Part shown: one piece after another, positions 8,480 through 17,568 of the stretch | Layout of the letters: every line of letters starts with the position of its first letter | How positions within the stretch are numbered: position 1 is the stretch's first letter | From: Hydrogenophaga sp. | GTDB taxonomy: Bacteria; Pseudomonadota; Gammaproteobacteria; Burkholderiales; Burkholderiaceae_C | DNA: 64,000 nt | NCBI RefSeq assembly: GCF_025699295.1 | Contig: NZ_JAILWB010000012.1 | Location: 93,946 to 157,945, forward strand | Direction: 5' to 3' | Notes under the pieces: model-generated | The model's database searches: none | What the model saw: only the letters and a program-made list of their open reading frames with translations | What the model was told of the DNA's origin: nothing | Translations under genes and position numbers: made by a program

Positions 8480-8917
8480 ATGAATAAGCAATACTTTGCT
8501 ACGGTTGGCTCGGGAACTGTGCCCCATGTGGCACATGGTCCTGCCCACAACCTGACGCCCGAATCATATCCGGGTGCTCACAGCAAGAATGAGCTACGTA
8601 CCCGCGTAGGCGACGGTGCAATCATCCTCAACCCTGAGGATTTCAGTGTCAACATTGGTCTGACGACGCAGGCGATCACTGTGTCCACATCGGCCCTTCC
8701 GCTGCCTGCCAACCCGCTAGAGTATCGCAGGGCACTTGTCGTACATAATGCGGGAAATGTTGATGTCTTTTTAGGCGACTCCAGTGTGACCGTATCTACC
8801 GGACTACCACTGGCCGCAGGCGAGAAGATTGCTTTCGACATTCAGGGCAATCCAAACGTTGAAGTCTATGCTGTCTGTGCTACGTCTGCTGACGTGAGAA
8901 TCATGGAGCTTGCATAA
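8480..8917 (+). CDS. Putative virion decoration protein B (paralogue of 8005-8448)
   Basis: 145 residues. AAGGAGG (8466-8472) is a strong ribosome site. Same beta-rich plan as the preceding protein: RRALVVHNAGNVDVFLGDSS then a turn and a LPLAAGEKIAFDIQGN segment. Its stop overlaps the next ATG (TAATGG). A structural role is inferred from composition and neighbours. Confidence 0.6.
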   Translation: MNKQYFATVGSGTVPHVAHGPAHNLTPESYPGAHSKNELRTRVGDGAIILNPEDFSVNIGLTTQAITVSTSALPLPANPLEYRRALVVHNAGNVDVFLGDSSVTVSTGLPLAAGEKIAFDIQGNPNVEVYAVCATSADVRIMELA

Positions 8918-9612
8918 TGGTTGGTGTAGGCAACATTGTATCCGTTGGTGGCTTCGGCACCGGAGGCGGCGGGGGTGGTTCATCTGGTATTCAAAACCTG
9001 AATGGACAAACTGGCCCTGTCGTTACGCTCGTTGGTACGAGTGGCATTGTTGTCGCCCCCGTCGCACCCAACATCATCAACATCGGTTTCACTGGATCGA
9101 TTACTCAATCTGGTGTATTGGGTGTCAATGGAATTGACGTTGAGCAAGTGGGCGGGAATTTCATCGTTGATGGAGCCGCCCTCTCTGGATTGATTGTTCC
9201 CTCCGGTGGCATTGGCTCAATCAACGGACAGATTGGCCCAGCCATTGACGTGAAGGGCGTAAATGGCGTAGAGGTTACTGTTTCTGCTGAGAATTGTCTC
9301 CTGGTGGATGGGGCTGGTGCCAGTGGCGTGAGTGGTGGCGGTGGATCTGCTAGTGGATTGTGCTATGCCGCAGACTTTCCTGCGGTTACGAGTACAACTA
9401 TCACGCACAACCTGGGCACGACGAACGTGGTGGTTGATGTTTTTGATGCATCGGACAATAAGATGATTGCTGACGGGGTTAGCATCGTAGACCTCAATAG
9501 CATCTCTTTGCGGTTCAACAGCCCTCAGAGGGGTAAGGTGGTTATTGTAGCGTGCGGCGGTAATGACACCAACCTAGAAGAATGTAAGCGATACGCACTA
9601 CTGGTGAGCTAA
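8917..9612 (+). CDS. Putative fibre protein with Gly-rich N-terminus and reused C-terminal module
   Basis: 231 residues. Residues ~10-30 are a Gly/Ser linker; residues ~30-130 have repeated NGQTGPVV / NGQIGPAI-type turns, common in phage fibre shafts. The last ~75 residues (ITHNLGTTNVVVDVFDASDN followed by a IVDLNSISLRFN strand) match the C-terminus of the protein at 12598-13404, so this is a shared tip or trimerisation module. Coupled to both neighbours by TAATG overlaps. Host-recognition function is inference. Confidence 0.65.
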   Translation: MVGVGNIVSVGGFGTGGGGGGSSGIQNLNGQTGPVVTLVGTSGIVVAPVAPNIINIGFTGSITQSGVLGVNGIDVEQVGGNFIVDGAALSGLIVPSGGIGSINGQIGPAIDVKGVNGVEVTVSAENCLLVDGAGASGVSGGGGSASGLCYAADFPAVTSTTITHNLGTTNVVVDVFDASDNKMIADGVSIVDLNSISLRFNSPQRGKVVIVACGGNDTNLEECKRYALLVS

Positions 9613-9947
9613 TGGCACTACAAGAAAAACAACTAGGACAATTGAGACCGGCGGACACAACGGCTGCGTCCTTGTATTCGCCGGGGGCGGGCATCACGGC
9701 CATTGTCAAGTCGGTTTGGATTTGCAATACTACGGCCTCTTCAGTGACATTTCGAATCTTTGCGGACGACGACGGCACTACATATGACGAGTCAACTGCA
9801 CTTTTCTGGGATGTAACTATTGAAGGCAATACAACTGTCGAACTAGATACCTTTATGGCTCTCGATGGTTCGGCAGGCAATCTTGCTGTCCGTACGAGCG
9901 TGGCGAGTGCCCTAACATTCACGGCTTTTGGAGCGGAGGTAAGCTAA
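9612..9947 (+). CDS. Small beta-rich virion-associated protein
   Basis: 111 residues. Begins MALQEKQLGQLRPADTTAAS, then alternating strands (ITAIVKSVWICNTTASSVTF, EGNTTVELD). The pattern looks like a compact beta-sandwich. No catalytic motif. Start and stop overlap neighbours, so it is co-translated in the fibre operon. Comparable in style to the isolated plus-strand gene at 38901-39323. Confidence 0.6.
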   Translation: MALQEKQLGQLRPADTTAASLYSPGAGITAIVKSVWICNTTASSVTFRIFADDDGTTYDESTALFWDVTIEGNTTVELDTFMALDGSAGNLAVRTSVASALTFTAFGAEVS

Positions 9948-11152
9948 TGTCTATCAACAAATATCCGTTGAATGGAGAGACACCCCTGGCTTCTCCCTTT
10001 AGGGAGCAGTTGGTCGCTTCTACTGAAAGCAAGCTAAACATCAAGCCTACTTGGGGCATCTCCACACTAAGAGATAGTGTTCTGGCGTCGGGTACTGGTG
10101 CTGGTGCAGTAGAAGAAAATGGACTACTAAAGCTATCCACGGGGGTAGATGTTGGTGGCGTCGTTGTTATGCAAACAAGGCAAAGAGGACAATATCAGGC
10201 TGGCACACAAGGACAGGCTGGCGTTGCTTTGCGATTGAATAGTTTGCCAAGTGGCACCCAGGACGTGCGTTGGGGCTACATGGACAATCATAATGGTGTT
10301 GGTTTTGGGATGGATGCAGCGGGTCTGTATACGTTTGTTCGTAAGAAGGCCGATACGCAAAAGACATATCAGCCGGATTGGAACATTACGCCGACCGTGC
10401 CGATTGCAGCCACATCAGGAAACATCTATCACATTGACTTTACGTGGTATGGATATGGAGACATCGTATACAGGGCACTAACCGCGTCGGGCGAAAACGT
10501 CAGACACCAACTGGTAGACCTACATAGGTTCTTGCCAGAAGACTCTGCCAGTGTTGAAGACCCGAACCTGCCGATTTGTATTGAGGCATACAATGGCGAC
10601 GGAGCAGCCAGCGGCAATATCGACCTATTTTGCGGAGGGCGACAGTTTTCAGTTATCACTGGTGACAGTGTTCCACAAACAAGACCCTTTAGTCAATCCA
10701 TTATTGAACACGTTATCTCTTCTGGTACTAATGAATGGGAACCGCTCATGACGATCACGCCCAAAGTGACGTTTGGGCCATCTGATAGATTGAATTCTGT
10801 GCTTGTGAATATCACGGCATTTGAGCTAAGAACTAATCAAGACGTGCAGGCTCGCTTGACATACAGTAGCGATCCAAGTTACGGAGGTGGCTTTGCTACT
10901 CCAGAGGGGATCACTGTAAACGAAACTGCAATGGAAATCAAGTCTACTGCAAACGTGCTGTATGGTGCTCCCTCGGGACTACTGATTGGAGAGGTACTAG
11001 TCGAAGGTGCGGGCAACAAGGCGGAATCGACCATCCAGCGAGAAGGTAGAATTCCTCTTGAACCCGGGCTCGAAGCAACCCTTTGGGTTAGAAAACACGC
11101 CGCGACATCAACTACAGTGTCAGCGGTTGTGCGATGGGAAGAACAATGGTAG
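9947..11152 (+). CDS. Large putative tail fibre or receptor-binding protein
   Basis: 401 residues. Segments such as TRQRGQYQAGTQGQAGVALR and later long beta stretches suggest a lectin-like or virion jelly-roll domain: the reading AGLYTFVRKK followed by NIYHIDFTWYGYG is typical of carbohydrate-binding sandwich folds in phage fibres. No signal peptide. Starts by TAATG overlap. Precise fold and ligand are unknown. Confidence 0.6.
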   Translation: MSINKYPLNGETPLASPFREQLVASTESKLNIKPTWGISTLRDSVLASGTGAGAVEENGLLKLSTGVDVGGVVVMQTRQRGQYQAGTQGQAGVALRLNSLPSGTQDVRWGYMDNHNGVGFGMDAAGLYTFVRKKADTQKTYQPDWNITPTVPIAATSGNIYHIDFTWYGYGDIVYRALTASGENVRHQLVDLHRFLPEDSASVEDPNLPICIEAYNGDGAASGNIDLFCGGRQFSVITGDSVPQTRPFSQSIIEHVISSGTNEWEPLMTITPKVTFGPSDRLNSVLVNITAFELRTNQDVQARLTYSSDPSYGGGFATPEGITVNETAMEIKSTANVLYGAPSGLLIGEVLVEGAGNKAESTIQREGRIPLEPGLEATLWVRKHAATSTTVSAVVRWEEQW

Positions 11153-11161
11153 TGTATTCTC
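11150..11161 (+). promoter_or_regulatory. Candidate late-promoter motif tagtgtattctc
   Basis: Second copy of the word described at 7948. It overlaps the stop of the preceding fibre gene and lies 29 nt before the next start, followed by a GGAGGAGTG ribosome site. Confidence 0.35.
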
Positions 11162-11178
11162 TTATGGAGGAGTGACCT

Positions 11179-11871
11179 ATGAGCCTACATGATATCTGGC
11201 GAGGAGACGTGATGCCCCTGAGTGGGGTGGCCGTCTCCATTGGCCGCAACACCTTTGATCCACCGGCACCCGTAGTGCCGGTGGTCGATATTCATGCCCG
11301 CCAACTCGATCTCCACGACTCTGCACTAGACGCTTCTGGCATCTTGTCGTACAACGCCCGTCAGACCACACAAGGCGGTCGTCTTGAGCTAATTCCTAGT
11401 ATGAGTGGTGCTCAACCCATCGTTACGGCCATCTTGTTTGAAGCCTATGATACGACGGGCGGCAATACGATTACCACGACCATTGGTACTGTTGCCTTAG
11501 ACACAGAGCGGACAAACACTCACCCAGACATTTTTGTGTTTGACAACACGAATGACGAAGTGCAGATCAATCAGGCTGGTACATACGCTATTGAGTATCG
11601 TGTGGGGCTTGACGTTTCATCTGGTACTCGTACTAGTAGTCGGGCACAGCTTGAAAGACAGGCTGCGGGTGGAGCGTTTGCTGAGGTGGCTGGTGCCAGG
11701 AGCTTTGGTTACCATCGTACGACTAGCCAGGGCGAAGACACCTTGATGTGTAAGGTGATCATGGACATTGACCGTGGTGACACCGTGCGTATTCGTGGCA
11801 TCGTTCTTGCTGGAGCTAACCTGACGCAACTCGCTGACTCTACTGGTATCACTATTCGGAAGCTGTCGTAA
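11179..11871 (+). CDS. Putative fibre protein with C1q-like domain, paralogue 1
   Basis: 230 residues; GGAGGAG (11166-11172) precedes the ATG. The first ~45 residues (MSLHDIWRGDVMPLSGVAVS...) are nearly identical to those of the next gene, giving a shared virion-attachment module. The C-terminal ~130 residues (NQAGTYAIEYRVGLDV, RAQLERQAAGGAFAEVAGAR, DIDRGDTVRIRG) follow the C1q/TNF-like jelly-roll pattern seen in phage and bacterial surface trimers. Likely interchangeable adhesive tips on a common stalk. Confidence 0.65.
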   Translation: MSLHDIWRGDVMPLSGVAVSIGRNTFDPPAPVVPVVDIHARQLDLHDSALDASGILSYNARQTTQGGRLELIPSMSGAQPIVTAILFEAYDTTGGNTITTTIGTVALDTERTNTHPDIFVFDNTNDEVQINQAGTYAIEYRVGLDVSSGTRTSSRAQLERQAAGGAFAEVAGARSFGYHRTTSQGEDTLMCKVIMDIDRGDTVRIRGIVLAGANLTQLADSTGITIRKLS

Positions 11872-12593
11872 TGAGCCTGCACGACATCTGGAGAGGGGAC
11901 GTAATGCCCCTAAGCGGCGTGGCCGTATCGATTGGACGAAATAGCTTCGATCCTCCCGCCCCCGTTGTGCCGTGTTTCGATATTCATGCACGCGAGTTTG
12001 ACCTCTATGACGGTGAGGACATCGATGCCGCCTTCACGGCTGATGGTTCTGGTATCATCACCTTCGATTCCGAAAACAATCGCCTCCTACTCAACCCCTC
12101 GATGAGCGGGGCCACTCCCATTTGTACTGCCGTCTATTTTGATGGTTACAACAGTAGCTCTCAGAATATCTCTAACTCATTTGGTCCTGGTACAGTCATT
12201 GATATTGACACCCAAAGGACAGTAAGTGATGCCACCCATTTCACGCTGGCCTCTGACGTAGTGACAGTGTGGGCGGCTGGCACCTATGAAATTACCGTAA
12301 GGGCCGGTACTGACAACATCAGTGGAACCGCTCGACTGTCGATCCGACACTGGTTGGAGCGTAGCTCGGGCGGTGGTGCCTTCGCTGAAGTGCCCGGGTC
12401 TCGCGGCTGGACATATGCTCGAAACTCTACGAACGGAGAGGACACAAGTTTGTGTACTATTATCTTGCAGGACGTTGCACCTGGGGATCAGTTCCGTATT
12501 AAGTCCGCTGAGACGAGCACGGGGATGATTGCTCCCCTTGGTCCGCAGACGGAACCAAATGGTTATGGCTTAACTTTCGAGAAGTTGGAGTAG
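11871..12593 (+). CDS. Putative fibre protein with C1q-like domain, paralogue 2
   Basis: 240 residues. The N-terminus repeats the LHDIWRGDVMPLSGVAVSIG module of the preceding protein; the rest is diverged but keeps the order WAAGTYEITVRAGTDN, LERSSGGGAFAEVPGSR and DVAPGDQFRIK. It starts by overlapping the previous stop (TAATG). A tandem duplication with tip divergence is the simplest reading. Confidence 0.65.
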   Translation: MSLHDIWRGDVMPLSGVAVSIGRNSFDPPAPVVPCFDIHAREFDLYDGEDIDAAFTADGSGIITFDSENNRLLLNPSMSGATPICTAVYFDGYNSSSQNISNSFGPGTVIDIDTQRTVSDATHFTLASDVVTVWAAGTYEITVRAGTDNISGTARLSIRHWLERSSGGGAFAEVPGSRGWTYARNSTNGEDTSLCTIILQDVAPGDQFRIKSAETSTGMIAPLGPQTEPNGYGLTFEKLE

Positions 12594-12597
12594 TAAA

Positions 12598-13404
12598 ATG
12601 GGATTACCTTTTAATGGCGACCTAGTGCCCGTAGGCTCTGGCTTTGCGAACCTAGGTGTAGAGGTCGGCCCGAACGCTCAGAATGCGTTTGATGGCACGC
12701 AGGGCGAGATTCGCCCGTTCAATCATATTCACCAAGTCAGTGGCGTCTTCCATGACCCGCTGCACGGTCAGTCTGGTGTTCTGCGTTTCAACCAGAACGT
12801 CGGAGCTTTTGAAGTATCCGTAGACGGGGGCCTGACATTCAACAGCCTGTCGGCTGGTGCTGGCGTTGACAGCGTTGGTGTAATCGGTGATACGAACCTC
12901 ACCGGCAACATTGATCTGGCTTCTGCCGCAGGCAGCGGTTTCCTGGCGATCTTCGACACGTCGGACGCCAGTCCGATCCAATTCGCGGTCGATCAGCTTG
13001 GACTGTCTGGCCTATGGGACTTCCCCACTCAGGGCTTCAATGGTCGTGTAGTCAACGAACTGATTGACTTCCACGGCACGTCAGTCCAAGGTTCTGTGAC
13101 TGTCCAGGGTGTCTCTGGCATCATCGCGGATATCGTTGGTCAAACGCTGACGATTGGCCCCGCCGCAGGCGACGGTTTTGCAACCTGTTACGTGCAGGAC
13201 TTCACGACTCCTGCAACTAGCTGGAGCATCACTCACAACCTCAATACACATAACGTACAAGTACAGCTCTGGAATGGTGCCCAAGGCCCGAAGCGTTGGC
13301 TTATTCCTGATGGCATTGGCGTAGCCAACCTGAATACCGTGACTGCCACTTTCAACGTGGCACAGTCCGGTCAAGCCGTTGTGATTGCTTGCCCGAGTAC
13401 GTAA
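12598..13404 (+). CDS. Putative fibre protein, paralogue of 13417-15234 with tip module of 8917-9612
   Basis: 268 residues. The first ~80 residues (GDLVPVGSGFANLGVEVGP, then EIRPFNHIHQVSGVFHDP and GQSGVLRFN) align with the N-terminus of the following 605-residue fibre. The last ~75 residues (SWSITHNLNTHNVQVQLWNG, then NLNTVTATFN) align with the C-terminus of the protein at 8917-9612. It is therefore a visible chimera of two modules used elsewhere in the block. Confidence 0.65.
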   Translation: MGLPFNGDLVPVGSGFANLGVEVGPNAQNAFDGTQGEIRPFNHIHQVSGVFHDPLHGQSGVLRFNQNVGAFEVSVDGGLTFNSLSAGAGVDSVGVIGDTNLTGNIDLASAAGSGFLAIFDTSDASPIQFAVDQLGLSGLWDFPTQGFNGRVVNELIDFHGTSVQGSVTVQGVSGIIADIVGQTLTIGPAAGDGFATCYVQDFTTPATSWSITHNLNTHNVQVQLWNGAQGPKRWLIPDGIGVANLNTVTATFNVAQSGQAVVIACPST

Positions 13405-13416
13405 TAGGAGAGTAGA

Positions 13417-15234
13417 ATGGCTATCGATACTGGTGATCTTGTCCCGCGTGCCAGTGGGGCAGCCAGCCTTGGCGTAGAACAAGTCGGCCTCTGTGGAATG
13501 ACAGAGGATATCCGACCGTTCTGTCATGTCCACATGAATAGTGGTGTGTGGCATGATCCGCGACAAGGACAGTCGGGAGTCATTCGCTACGACCTCAATA
13601 CTTCCGCTTTTCAGGCGTCTGTCGATGGTGGTCTAACGTTCGATACGTTGATGACCTCTGGACAAATCGACACTGGTCATTCGATGCAGCGTGCGTATGA
13701 TGGTGGTAATGAAATTGATGCCGCCCCGGCGAACGGTGAAGCGTATCAGGGCGTCATCGTTTTGGAGCCCACGCCCGACAACGATCCTGCTGCTGGTGGT
13801 GCAGCCACATGGGTTGATCACCTTGATCCAGTGGAGGGATTCGCGTCATACGGTTTTGCCGTTAGTGGATCGCCCGGCTCCCCACACGGTAGTCTCACAC
13901 GTATTGGTTCCCACTGGATGCATATTCTTGCTTCTGGTGCTGTGGGCTCTCCTACCAATGGTATGTTCTTTGGATACAACAACCAATTTGCTGGTACCCC
14001 CCTCATTCAGACTAGTGGTGGCCTGTTTGTAGAATGCGTACAGGGTCAGATGGATTTCAACACTCAACAGGGTGGTGGAACCATTCAAACTAGATCTGGC
14101 GGTGCTATCAAAACAGAGGCCAGTGGTTTCATCTCTCTTATTGCCTTCGATGGTAATATTGAGATGTCTGCGAACTTCAATCTTTTTGGTCAGGCCAGTA
14201 ATGACTGCGTGTTGCAGGCAAGTCAAGATGTTCAATTGTCTGCCTTCGATGGTAGTGGCCAGCTTCGTTACAAGTTTGGTCCCTATCAAGCGTGGCACGT
14301 CAACCCAAGTACCAATGGTGATACCGAAGGTCCGCTAGGTGACGGCTTCTTCCCGATGCCGCACTCTGGTCAGATCCTCCAGATGATCTTGGAAAATGGT
14401 GTCGGTGGTGGTCACAGTATGCAGGCGGCATACGATGGTGGTCCACGAGCCATTACTACTGGCGGAAATCCAGTTCACTTTGATGGTGATACTGCGTATG
14501 CCCTAAGACTTGATGCCGCCGAGCAAGATCACCCGCACTTGCTTGTGTCCGGTGTGAATGAGCTACCCAATACTGGTCACCTTGTTCCTGGTGCTCTATG
14601 GATGCAGGCTCACTCAGCCGGTATGGAGGCACAACTTGTAGGTGGTCCGGAGCCTAGTAATCGTGCCGAAGCATCGGCTAGGTCGCTTGGTATTGATACC
14701 CTTTTCTACACTACTGGTTCTGGTATTGTGCCGCTACGTGCGGCGTCCGGTGTTTCACAGTTCTTCAATATTGCTTCCAGTGCTTCGATTGACGAGAATG
14801 GTCTCGTTGTTCCGCTAAACATTGAGACTACTCCGAGTACATTCTACCACGTTCAGTCTGCCAGTGGTATTCAGATTTTCGTGCCGGGTCAGTACAAGAT
14901 TAGCTACACGGCCATTATCGAAAAGACTACTGGCAACTTGGCCCAGGCTGTTGAGGCTGAGCTTAGAATGCGAGACAAGTGGGGACAAGAATTCTTCTAT
15001 CTAGGCAGTCAGAGTGTTGCTATCATCCGTGACAGTAATAACCTGAACGCCAACACCTGTAATGGTCAAACCCTAGTGGACCTCCATGCTGGCGACTCTA
15101 TCGTCTTGTGGGTTGAGCACAAGGGGGCACCGCCCGCAGGTAACAGTGTCCGTGCTCAATCGCGAGCTTCAAACGTTATCGTAGAATGGATCGGCCCGGT
15201 TGCGGGTGGTGCCATCACAACTCAGAGTGCCTAG
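13417..15234 (+). CDS. Large putative tail fibre with C1q-like tip
   Basis: 605 residues, the longest virion protein in the window; AGGAGAG (13406-13412) is the ribosome site. Residues 1-75 share the GDLVPRASGAASLGVEQVG / DIRPFCHVH / QGQSGVIRY module with the preceding protein. Two HSMQxAYDGG segments (near residues 90 and 330), each before a target region, suggest repeated shaft units. The C-terminal ~140 residues (SGIQIFVPGQYKISYTAIIE, ELRMRDKWGQEFFYLGSQS, LVDLHAGDSIVLWVEH) look like a C1q-type head. Probably a trimeric side or tail fibre binding the host; receptor unknown. Confidence 0.7.
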   Translation: MAIDTGDLVPRASGAASLGVEQVGLCGMTEDIRPFCHVHMNSGVWHDPRQGQSGVIRYDLNTSAFQASVDGGLTFDTLMTSGQIDTGHSMQRAYDGGNEIDAAPANGEAYQGVIVLEPTPDNDPAAGGAATWVDHLDPVEGFASYGFAVSGSPGSPHGSLTRIGSHWMHILASGAVGSPTNGMFFGYNNQFAGTPLIQTSGGLFVECVQGQMDFNTQQGGGTIQTRSGGAIKTEASGFISLIAFDGNIEMSANFNLFGQASNDCVLQASQDVQLSAFDGSGQLRYKFGPYQAWHVNPSTNGDTEGPLGDGFFPMPHSGQILQMILENGVGGGHSMQAAYDGGPRAITTGGNPVHFDGDTAYALRLDAAEQDHPHLLVSGVNELPNTGHLVPGALWMQAHSAGMEAQLVGGPEPSNRAEASARSLGIDTLFYTTGSGIVPLRAASGVSQFFNIASSASIDENGLVVPLNIETTPSTFYHVQSASGIQIFVPGQYKISYTAIIEKTTGNLAQAVEAELRMRDKWGQEFFYLGSQSVAIIRDSNNLNANTCNGQTLVDLHAGDSIVLWVEHKGAPPAGNSVRAQSRASNVIVEWIGPVAGGAITTQSA

Positions 15235-15246
15235 TAGGGAGGAAAT

Positions 15247-15573
15247 ATGTGGATGTACTTAGCACAAACGGTGGCTGACCCCAACGCGGGTACCTTGATT
15301 GGTAGCCTGTTGGAGCAGTATGGGCCGCTTGGAATTGGATTAGGAGTTGTCCTGACAATCATGATGCGTCAGAACAAAAACTCACAAACCCGTATCGAGA
15401 ATCTAGAGAAGCAGCAACAGGAACAGCACCAAAGTCATATCGATGATCAGAAAGAAATGATCACCGAGTATGTCGAACTGGTCAAAAATAAGACCAAGGT
15501 GCTGGCAGACCTCACGGGCTGCTTGAAAGCAATCAAGGACACGCTCGAACGCATGGAGCGTAAGAGCGACTAA
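15247..15573 (+). CDS. Membrane-anchored coiled-coil protein, holin-like
   Basis: 108 residues; GGGAGGAAAT (15237-15246) gives a good ribosome site. Residues ~20-38 (YGPLGIGLGVVLTIMM) are a single membrane segment; residues ~40-105 are charged with heptad-like spacing (RIENLEKQQQEQHQ...). This resembles small phage XhlA/holin-accessory proteins. As the last gene of the late block a lysis role is reasonable, but no endolysin is adjacent, so the assignment is tentative. Confidence 0.55.
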   Translation: MWMYLAQTVADPNAGTLIGSLLEQYGPLGIGLGVVLTIMMRQNKNSQTRIENLEKQQQEQHQSHIDDQKEMITEYVELVKNKTKVLADLTGCLKAIKDTLERMERKSD

Positions 15574-15580
15574 CAAAAAA

Positions 15581-15601
15581 GGGGCGGCCAGTGGCCGCCC
15601 C
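15581..15601. terminator. Bidirectional terminator between convergent blocks
   Basis: A perfect 9-bp stem (GGGGCGGCC / GGCCGCCCC, 3-nt loop) sits between the last plus-strand late gene and the last minus-strand gene. An A6 run at 15575-15580 becomes a U-run for minus-strand transcripts; on the plus strand only a weak U-run follows. Confidence 0.8.
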
Positions 15602-15621
15602 TGAGTTTAGGTCAAGGCGTC

Positions 15622-15873
15622 TCAGACGATCTTGGGGGTGTTCCCACCAGGACTCTGAGGCCGCTTTTCTTTTCGTGCTTGATCCGCAGCGATGCTCGCC
15701 TCGGGCGTCATCACCGTAGCCCCAAAGGGCTTAGTCTCCGGACGCTGGAAGAAGGCTAGGATATCACGACGAAGTTCATTACGAACCTCAGCCGGAACCT
15801 CGAACTGCTCCAGTCGTTCACGGAGAATGCGGTCTACAGTCTGTGTAAGGTCTGTGCTCTTATCACTAGCCAT
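15622..15873 (-). CDS. Hypothetical protein
   Basis: 83 residues from the ATG at 15873, with GGAG 9 nt upstream; it overlaps the upstream gene's stop. An earlier ATG at 15888 is possible. Helical N-terminal half (TQTVDRILRERLEQFEV), Pro/Lys-rich C-terminus. It is the last gene of the minus-strand block before the shared terminator. No family recognised. Confidence 0.6.
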   Translation of the reverse strand: MASDKSTDLTQTVDRILRERLEQFEVPAEVRNELRRDILAFFQRPETKPFGATVMTPEASIAADQARKEKRPQSPGGNTPKIV

Positions 15874-16381
15874 CTGTCTTTTCTCCAAACCAAGATAGTC
15901 TCAAACGATCTACCAGACGCTTACGGCGTGACCTTGCGTGGTCTTCACGGGCCTTGGTTTCCCGTGCAACAATCTCCTCGCGTGTCCGAGTGTCCAGCTT
16001 CGCCAGCATTCGTTCGTGTGCCGAGGATACGGTAGAGTTTACGTGTGTCGTAGGCTTCTTGCGGAAGAAGACCACGGATCGAATCGTTGGGATGACATCC
16101 CTTTTCAACGTTTGAAGCCACTCGCCGCAGGTTTCATCCAGCGGCTCTGTGAGTCCATTGATTTCATCAATGATACGACTGTCGTTGTGGATCATCACGT
16201 CTTCCATGCTCTCCATGTCACGCACTTCGCAGAGTGCTAGATACAGCACTTTGTATGCGTGATGGATGTTCTGGAAGATGCGGTCACCCTTGGTAGTCGT
16301 AGCCGGGGAGCAGCGTCGAGCAGCCTCAACACTCTCCCCGGTCACAAGGTAACCGTCCTCATTGAAGAAGACGGTAATCAT
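15866..16381 (-). CDS. RNase H-like fold protein (possible nuclease)
   Basis: 171 residues. The order MITVFFNEDGYLVTG, a helix with YKVLYLALCEVRD, the strand-turn VMIHNDSRIIDEINGL, then VVFFRKKPTTHVNSTVSSAH is that of RNase HI-like proteins (first acid, Glu helix, Asp-Ser, late Asn and Ala). The canonical first DGS is replaced by NEDG, so the active site may be altered. The C-terminal ~40 residues are very basic (RSRRKRLVDRLR), suiting nucleic-acid binding. RNA/DNA hybrid cleavage is inferred, not certain. Confidence 0.5.
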   Translation of the reverse strand: MITVFFNEDGYLVTGESVEAARRCSPATTTKGDRIFQNIHHAYKVLYLALCEVRDMESMEDVMIHNDSRIIDEINGLTEPLDETCGEWLQTLKRDVIPTIRSVVFFRKKPTTHVNSTVSSAHERMLAKLDTRTREEIVARETKAREDHARSRRKRLVDRLRLSWFGEKTDG

Positions 16382-16935
16382 TACTCAGCGATGATCTGGC
16401 CGCCGTAAACGGCTTCCAGTTCTTTACCTTGCTCAAGCTCGGTTCCACTCAACTGTGCAGCCGAACGTAGAGAATCCGCAACCGCAGTCAGGAGTTCCTT
16501 GGTACGCGGCGACAGAGCAATCAGACCCGTCTCCGGATCTAGCCACTCAAGGGCACCACGCGACAGGAGTTCCTGCTCAACGATCAATAGCAGAAGTGCA
16601 ACCTCGTCATTGGTCAGACCAGCCTCTTCGAGAGCGGGCGTGATGATCTGTGTAGCCCCAGGGACTACAGACTGATCACGCACGGTTTCAAGTGCGGTAG
16701 CCGTGATTTCGAGTTCTTCTGCCGTCACTGTCTCCTCTGCCAAGAGACGGTTCGCACCGATCTTGGTTCCGAGAGTGATGTAGAGTTTCCACTTGTTGAA
16801 TTCGAGGTCTGTCATTCCCTCTAGAGCTTCGATGCCCTGTTCGCCACCTTCGCCAGTGCTAATGCACCCGCTAATGGCACCACCGGCTAGTGCGAGCACT
16901 AGTACGGCGGGAGCGATCCATTTCTTTCTTTCCAT
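16381..16935 (-). CDS. Predicted lipoprotein
   Basis: 184 residues with a textbook lipoprotein signal: MERKKW, a hydrophobic core (APAVLVLALAGG) and lipobox AISGC with Cys24. The mature part is Ala/Leu/Glu-rich and helical. Phage lipoproteins serve as outer spanins or superinfection-exclusion factors; at 160 mature residues this is larger than most o-spanins. It was not matched to a known family. A start-site AAGGAGAAAT lies just upstream. Confidence 0.7.
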   Translation of the reverse strand: MERKKWIAPAVLVLALAGGAISGCISTGEGGEQGIEALEGMTDLEFNKWKLYITLGTKIGANRLLAEETVTAEELEITATALETVRDQSVVPGATQIITPALEEAGLTNDEVALLLLIVEQELLSRGALEWLDPETGLIALSPRTKELLTAVADSLRSAAQLSGTELEQGKELEAVYGGQIIAE

Positions 16936-16947
16936 AGCTATTTCTCC

Positions 16948-17568
16948 TTAGAGATCTCTGATGTTGACACCTTGCGGTGTCTTTCCACTCATGTATTGCT
17001 GTCGAGCTTCGGAAGTGATTTCCGGGATATCCTTACGACAGTCGTTACATCTTCGGTAGATGAGGCGTTTCTTGCCTCGCATTGTTGTTTGGATGCGACC
17101 CTTATTCATGTGCGAGCACCTGTTTCCGGATCCACCCAACGCTTTCTCCACGGGTCCACCCGTGGATTCCCTAGGGGACGCTTCCTCATCAGAGTCTTCG
17201 TCCCCTAGTACACCTTGTTCGCGGAGGGAAGCTTTCTTCTCTGCCACGAAACTTGCATCATCGGCTGGCTCCTCCTCTTCTTCACCAGCCTCGGCTTCAA
17301 GATCTTCCAGAGTGCGTCGTCTCTCAGAGCCGCCGCGAACACCGGGCGGTTTCGGCTGCATGTCTCCCGGGGAAACAAACTGCCAACCTTCCGCTAGTTC
17401 TTTTCGACCATTGAGTTGAGCAAGCAACGCTTCGGCTGCTTCGGCACTCAGTTCGTAGGTCATGTTAGATCGCGTACCCTTCTTGGCAAGCTTGAGAGTG
17501 AAGAGAGTTTCCTCTTCGTCAATCTCTTGCTTAGTCAGGTCGCACTCGTGGATTACTCTTTTAGCCAT
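16948..17568 (-). CDS. Hypothetical acidic protein with C-terminal zinc-binding cysteines
   Basis: 206 residues from the ATG at 17568, which overlaps the phoH stop; the longer open frame upstream lies inside phoH. Three parts: an N-terminal beta-rich region, a low-complexity acidic middle (EAGEEEEEPADDA), and a C-terminal region with C..H and CNDC suggesting one zinc site. Function unknown. Coupled to phoH by an ATG-TAA overlap. Confidence 0.65.
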   Translation of the reverse strand: MAKRVIHECDLTKQEIDEEETLFTLKLAKKGTRSNMTYELSAEAAEALLAQLNGRKELAEGWQFVSPGDMQPKPPGVRGGSERRRTLEDLEAEAGEEEEEPADDASFVAEKKASLREQGVLGDEDSDEEASPRESTGGPVEKALGGSGNRCSHMNKGRIQTTMRGKKRLIYRRCNDCRKDIPEITSEARQQYMSGKTPQGVNIRDL

